The position numbers and the translations under genes are program-made. DNA of 64,000 nucleotides from Brachybacterium saurashtrense (lineage in GTDB: Bacteria; Actinomycetota; Actinomycetes; Actinomycetales; Dermabacteraceae), in contig NZ_CP031356.1 of the NCBI RefSeq assembly GCF_003355475.1, forward strand, positions 2,542,001 to 2,606,000, read 5' to 3'. Below the pieces are notes generated by a model, which had not been told where the DNA came from, did not search any database, and saw nothing but the letters and a program-made list of their open reading frames with translations. Shown here piece by piece: positions 61,323 to 64,000 of the stretch (positions are counted from its first letter, which is position 1; each line of letters begins with the position of its first letter).

Positions 61323-63602
61323 TCACTCGACGGTGACGTGCACCGTGCGCAGCGCGCCCAGCCGCCCCGTCCCCGCCTCGCGGTAGGCGAGCGCGAAGGT
61401 GTGCTCGCCGGGGGCGAGCACGATGCGGTGGCGAGCGGACTTGCCCGAGGGCGGCGGGCTGAGCTGCGTCTCCTCGCCGTCCACGAACAGCGAGTACTCC
61501 TCGCCCTCGGGCAGCGCGATCTCGAGGAACACCCGTGCCTGCGGGTCCTTGCCCAGGGAGATGTTCACCGGGATCGTGGCGCCGTCGGCGGGATCCTCCA
61601 GCACCGGGGCGACGAACACGTACTCGGGCGTGGGCGCGCTGGGCTCCGAGGCGATGCCGTCCACCACCTCCACGGCGGTGTACTGCGTGACGGCGTCGAC
61701 CGGGCCGGGCGCCGGCACGGCGCTCCAGGTGCCGTCCTCGCCGACGACGGCGACCGCCGCCTCCTGCCCGTCCTGGTCCAGGAGGCGCACCACCGCGCCG
61801 GGAGTCCCTTCGCCGCCCAGGGTGACGGGCAGGGCGTAGGTGCCGGCCTCGGGCGCGGTGAGTGCAGGAGCGACCGGCTCCGGGTCCACGGGCTCCTCCG
61901 GGTCGGTGGGCTCCTCGGGCTCGGTGGGCTCGGTGGGCTCCGTCGGCTCCGTCGGCTCCGCCGGCTCCGTCGGCTCGGTGGGCTCCACCGGCTCCGCCGG
62001 CTCCGCCGGCTCCGTCGGCTCGGTGGGCTCCACCGGCTCCGCCGGCTCCGCCGGCTCCACGGGCTCCTCGGGTTCGGTGGGTTCCACCGGCTCCGTCGGC
62101 TCCACCGGGTCGACCGGCGCGACCGGCTCCTCCGGCAGCTCCACGTGGGGCGGCAGCAGCACCGGCGGGACCGTGGGCCCGAGCACCTGCTCCTCCGCCG
62201 GGCCCTCCTCCCCCTCCGGCGCCGCGTCCCGCTCCGCGCTGTCGTCCGGCTGCGCCACCACGGCGGGCACCGAGTTCCCGCGCCCCGTGGCCACCACGAC
62301 CGGCGCCGGCGGCTCCGCCTGCTCCTCCGTGACCGTCGCGAGCGACACCGGTGACAGGCCGGCCTCCTGGGTCTGCGCGGCCGACGGGGCGCTGGGCGGC
62401 ACAGCGGCCGGGCTCGGGGTCGCCGCCGGCGTCGCAGCGGTCGTCGGTGACGACCCGGCACTCGCCCCGTTAGAGTCCGCGGCCGGGTCCTGCGCTTCCG
62501 CCGTGGCGGAGGCGCCGAGCGCACGATCCTCCGTGCCGCCGCCGGGCAGCTGCGTCACCAGCACCGCACCCACCACCAGCGCCGCCGCGGCAGAGCCGAC
62601 CGCCACCGCGGCACTGCCGGAGGCCCCGGCGAACATCATGCGCAGACCGCCGCGTCCCAGCGCTCCGCCCACGCCCGCACCGACGCCTCCCGTCGGCCCC
62701 GCCGCGCCCGTCGCCGCGGCAGAGCTCGCCGCCGCGCCGTGCGCGCCGGCCGCTCCCAGGGTGAACGAGAGCCCCAGAGGCGCTCCCGGCGCAGCGAACA
62801 CGGCCTGCATCGACACCAGCAGCACCGGCGAGCCCAGCACCAGCGGCAGCAGCAGTCCGCGCAGGCGGGTGGAGACCGGCGCGAGCTCGGCGAGCACGGC
62901 GGCGCAGCGGTCGCACTCCTCGAGGTGCGCCTCCACCTTCGCCGCGCGCGCCGCGGTGAGCTGGCCGCGCTCGTACGCTCCGAGCGACTCGATCGTGCGC
63001 CGGCACCGCTCGTCGGAGCCGGCGGCGTCGATGTGCGCCTGCAACCAGGCGGTGCGCAGCCCCTCACGGGCCCGGCGGGAGAGCTGTGCGACGGCGCCGG
63101 GGCTCTGCTGCAGGCGCGGCGCGACCGTGCGGGGCGCGAGGCCCTCCACCTCGGTGAGCCACAGGATCTGCTGCCACGCCTCGGGCAGGGAGGTGAAGGC
63201 ACGCCGCACCAGATCGCGGTCCAGCCGCTCGTCCACCCCGTCGGAGCGGGCAGTCCCTGCACCGCCGGCCTCCTCGACGTCCTCCACGGCGATCTCGCGA
63301 GCACGCCGACCGCGGTCGACCGCCTCGTTGCGCACGGTGCGCACCAGGTAGCCGGCGAAGCCCCGCTGCGGCCCCTCGCCCTGCCGCAGCGCCTTGAGCA
63401 CCTTGAGGAACGCCTCCTGGACCACGTCCTGCGGGTCCTCCAACGCGCTGAACCGGCGGGCGTGCACCAGCGCCGTGTCCCGATGCCGCCGGTACAGCAC
63501 CGAGTAGCCGGCCAGGTCCCCGCCCCGCACCGCGGCGAGGAGCTCCTCGTCGCTGCGGTCCTCGCGGCTCGAGGGCACGACGGCAGAACGGTTCGTCGAC
63601 AT
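61323..63602 (-). CDS. ECF sigma factor fused to zinc-finger, membrane and Ig-like domains
   Basis: A 759-residue protein. Residues about 15-190 are an ECF sigma factor (region 2 LEDPQDVVQEAFLKVLKAL; region 4 LPEAWQQILWLTEVEGLAPR). Residues about 205-240 form an anti-sigma-type zinc finger (HLEECDRCAAVL, the HxxxCxxC motif). One or two hydrophobic segments follow (LRGLLLPLVLGSPVLLVSMQ and AVAVGSAAAALVVGAVLV). A long Ala/Pro then EPTEP/EPAEP linker leads to beta-rich Ig-like sequence at the C-terminus. Sigma factor and inhibitor-like module in one membrane polypeptide suggests control by an external signal, perhaps with proteolytic release. An AGAGGGGG-type site precedes the ATG. Confidence 0.88.
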   Translation of the reverse strand: MSTNRSAVVPSSREDRSDEELLAAVRGGDLAGYSVLYRRHRDTALVHARRFSALEDPQDVVQEAFLKVLKALRQGEGPQRGFAGYLVRTVRNEAVDRGRRAREIAVEDVEEAGGAGTARSDGVDERLDRDLVRRAFTSLPEAWQQILWLTEVEGLAPRTVAPRLQQSPGAVAQLSRRAREGLRTAWLQAHIDAAGSDERCRRTIESLGAYERGQLTAARAAKVEAHLEECDRCAAVLAELAPVSTRLRGLLLPLVLGSPVLLVSMQAVFAAPGAPLGLSFTLGAAGAHGAAASSAAATGAAGPTGGVGAGVGGALGRGGLRMMFAGASGSAAVAVGSAAAALVVGAVLVTQLPGGGTEDRALGASATAEAQDPAADSNGASAGSSPTTAATPAATPSPAAVPPSAPSAAQTQEAGLSPVSLATVTEEQAEPPAPVVVATGRGNSVPAVVAQPDDSAERDAAPEGEEGPAEEQVLGPTVPPVLLPPHVELPEEPVAPVDPVEPTEPVEPTEPEEPVEPAEPAEPVEPTEPTEPAEPAEPVEPTEPTEPAEPTEPTEPTEPTEPEEPTDPEEPVDPEPVAPALTAPEAGTYALPVTLGGEGTPGAVVRLLDQDGQEAAVAVVGEDGTWSAVPAPGPVDAVTQYTAVEVVDGIASEPSAPTPEYVFVAPVLEDPADGATIPVNISLGKDPQARVFLEIALPEGEEYSLFVDGEETQLSPPPSGKSARHRIVLAPGEHTFALAYREAGTGRLGALRTVHVTVE

Positions 63603-63860
63603 CTGTCGGCCCCCTCTGCTTCACTCCCCCATGGGCGCGGCCACCCCGTGCTCAGCCCCGCACCGGAGCCGTCCTTCGCAGGGTACGCGGGTTCCGCACG
63701 GCACAGGGGGACACGGGTCCCGCGCTTGTGTGTCCCCGGTCACCGAGTTTTACGACTTTCGTCCATGTTCAGGGTTTCCGCGTCATAGAACGGCCCGCCG
63801 TGCGTGGAACAGGGTGGAGGACGCCGCCGCGGCGCACCCCCGCGGCCCACGAGGAGAGCC

Positions 63861-64000
63861 ATGAACGACATCGAGATGACGGACGTCGACGGTGACGCGC
63901 TGACCCTGATCAGCCGGGACCACCGCACGTGGATCACGTGCACCAGCGGCACCGACGAGGTGACCGTGGGACCCTTCCCGTCGCGTCTGCTGCGCACCGC
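63861..64000 (+). CDS. small conserved hypothetical protein (cut by window end)
   Basis: The first 46 residues of a gene running off the window. A GAGGAG site precedes the ATG. The sequence DGDALTLISRD, TWITCT, DEVTVGPFP matches the 98-residue protein at 36504, so the two are paralogues of an unrecognised small family. Here the N-terminus is shorter, beginning MNDIEMTDV. It is divergent from the sigma-factor fusion gene; the 63603-63860 gap holds both promoters and no other gene. Confidence 0.75.
   Translation, partial: MNDIEMTDVDGDALTLISRDHRTWITCTSGTDEVTVGPFPSRLLRT

Overview
The window comes from a very GC-rich actinobacterium. Gene families, dense head-to-tail operons with GTGA/ATGA overlaps, frequent GTG starts, leaderless promoters and an LAxTG-type cell-wall sorting signal all fit Micrococcales. 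A Brachybacterium-like member of Dermabacteraceae is my best guess, made from protein resemblance only. I see no rRNA, tRNA, CRISPR array, transposase or phage gene. The layout looks chromosomal, with one large surface-polysaccharide island.

Left part (1-10 kb): lactate dehydrogenase; a sulfatase next to its formylglycine-generating enzyme; a PadR regulator divergent from an MFS transporter; and a TetR regulator divergent from a two-gene sugar isomerase/oxidoreductase operon. Three copies of a 54-bp palindromic intergenic repeat lie in the first 7 kb. At 10-15.4 kb a patatin-like phospholipase overlaps a membrane histidine kinase. This is followed by a processive GT2 glycosyltransferase whose C-terminus resembles an HPt domain without its histidine, and by a convergent stand-alone receiver. 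This looks like a signalling module acting directly on polysaccharide synthesis and is the most unusual arrangement here.

Polysaccharide island (17.3-33.3 kb): two convergent arms meet at a strong terminator at 23.7 kb. WecB and WecC indicate UDP-ManNAcA. Several glycosyltransferases, a pyruvyltransferase-like enzyme, a cytosolic heparinase II/III-like protein, an asparagine-synthetase-like protein and an ABC-2 exporter complete a probable teichuronic-acid-like polymer pathway.

Middle (33.4-43.7 kb): a taurine/sulfonate-type ABC importer; two decayed fragments of a rifampin ADP-ribosyltransferase (arr) around a small conserved hypothetical gene; a Tat-exported PhoD phosphatase with an FN3 partner; a small membrane protein; and a CstR-like repressor divergent from a persulfide dioxygenase-rhodanese operon with two identical-core palindromic operators. 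Sulfatase, sulfonate import and persulfide handling give the window a recurrent sulfur theme.

Right part (43.7-64 kb): a 1921-residue sortase-anchored surface protein with near-perfect 816-bp internal tandem repeats; a LuxR/LAL-like regulator; a phosphomutase-nucleotidyltransferase-galactokinase operon with a ROK regulator; another glycosyltransferase; a 3-oxoacid CoA-transferase with a gamma-carbonic-anhydrase-like protein; and an ECF sigma factor fused in one polypeptide to an anti-sigma-like zinc finger, membrane segment(s), a Pro/Glu/Thr linker and extracytoplasmic Ig-like sequence. The window ends inside a paralogue of the small gene at 36.5 kb.
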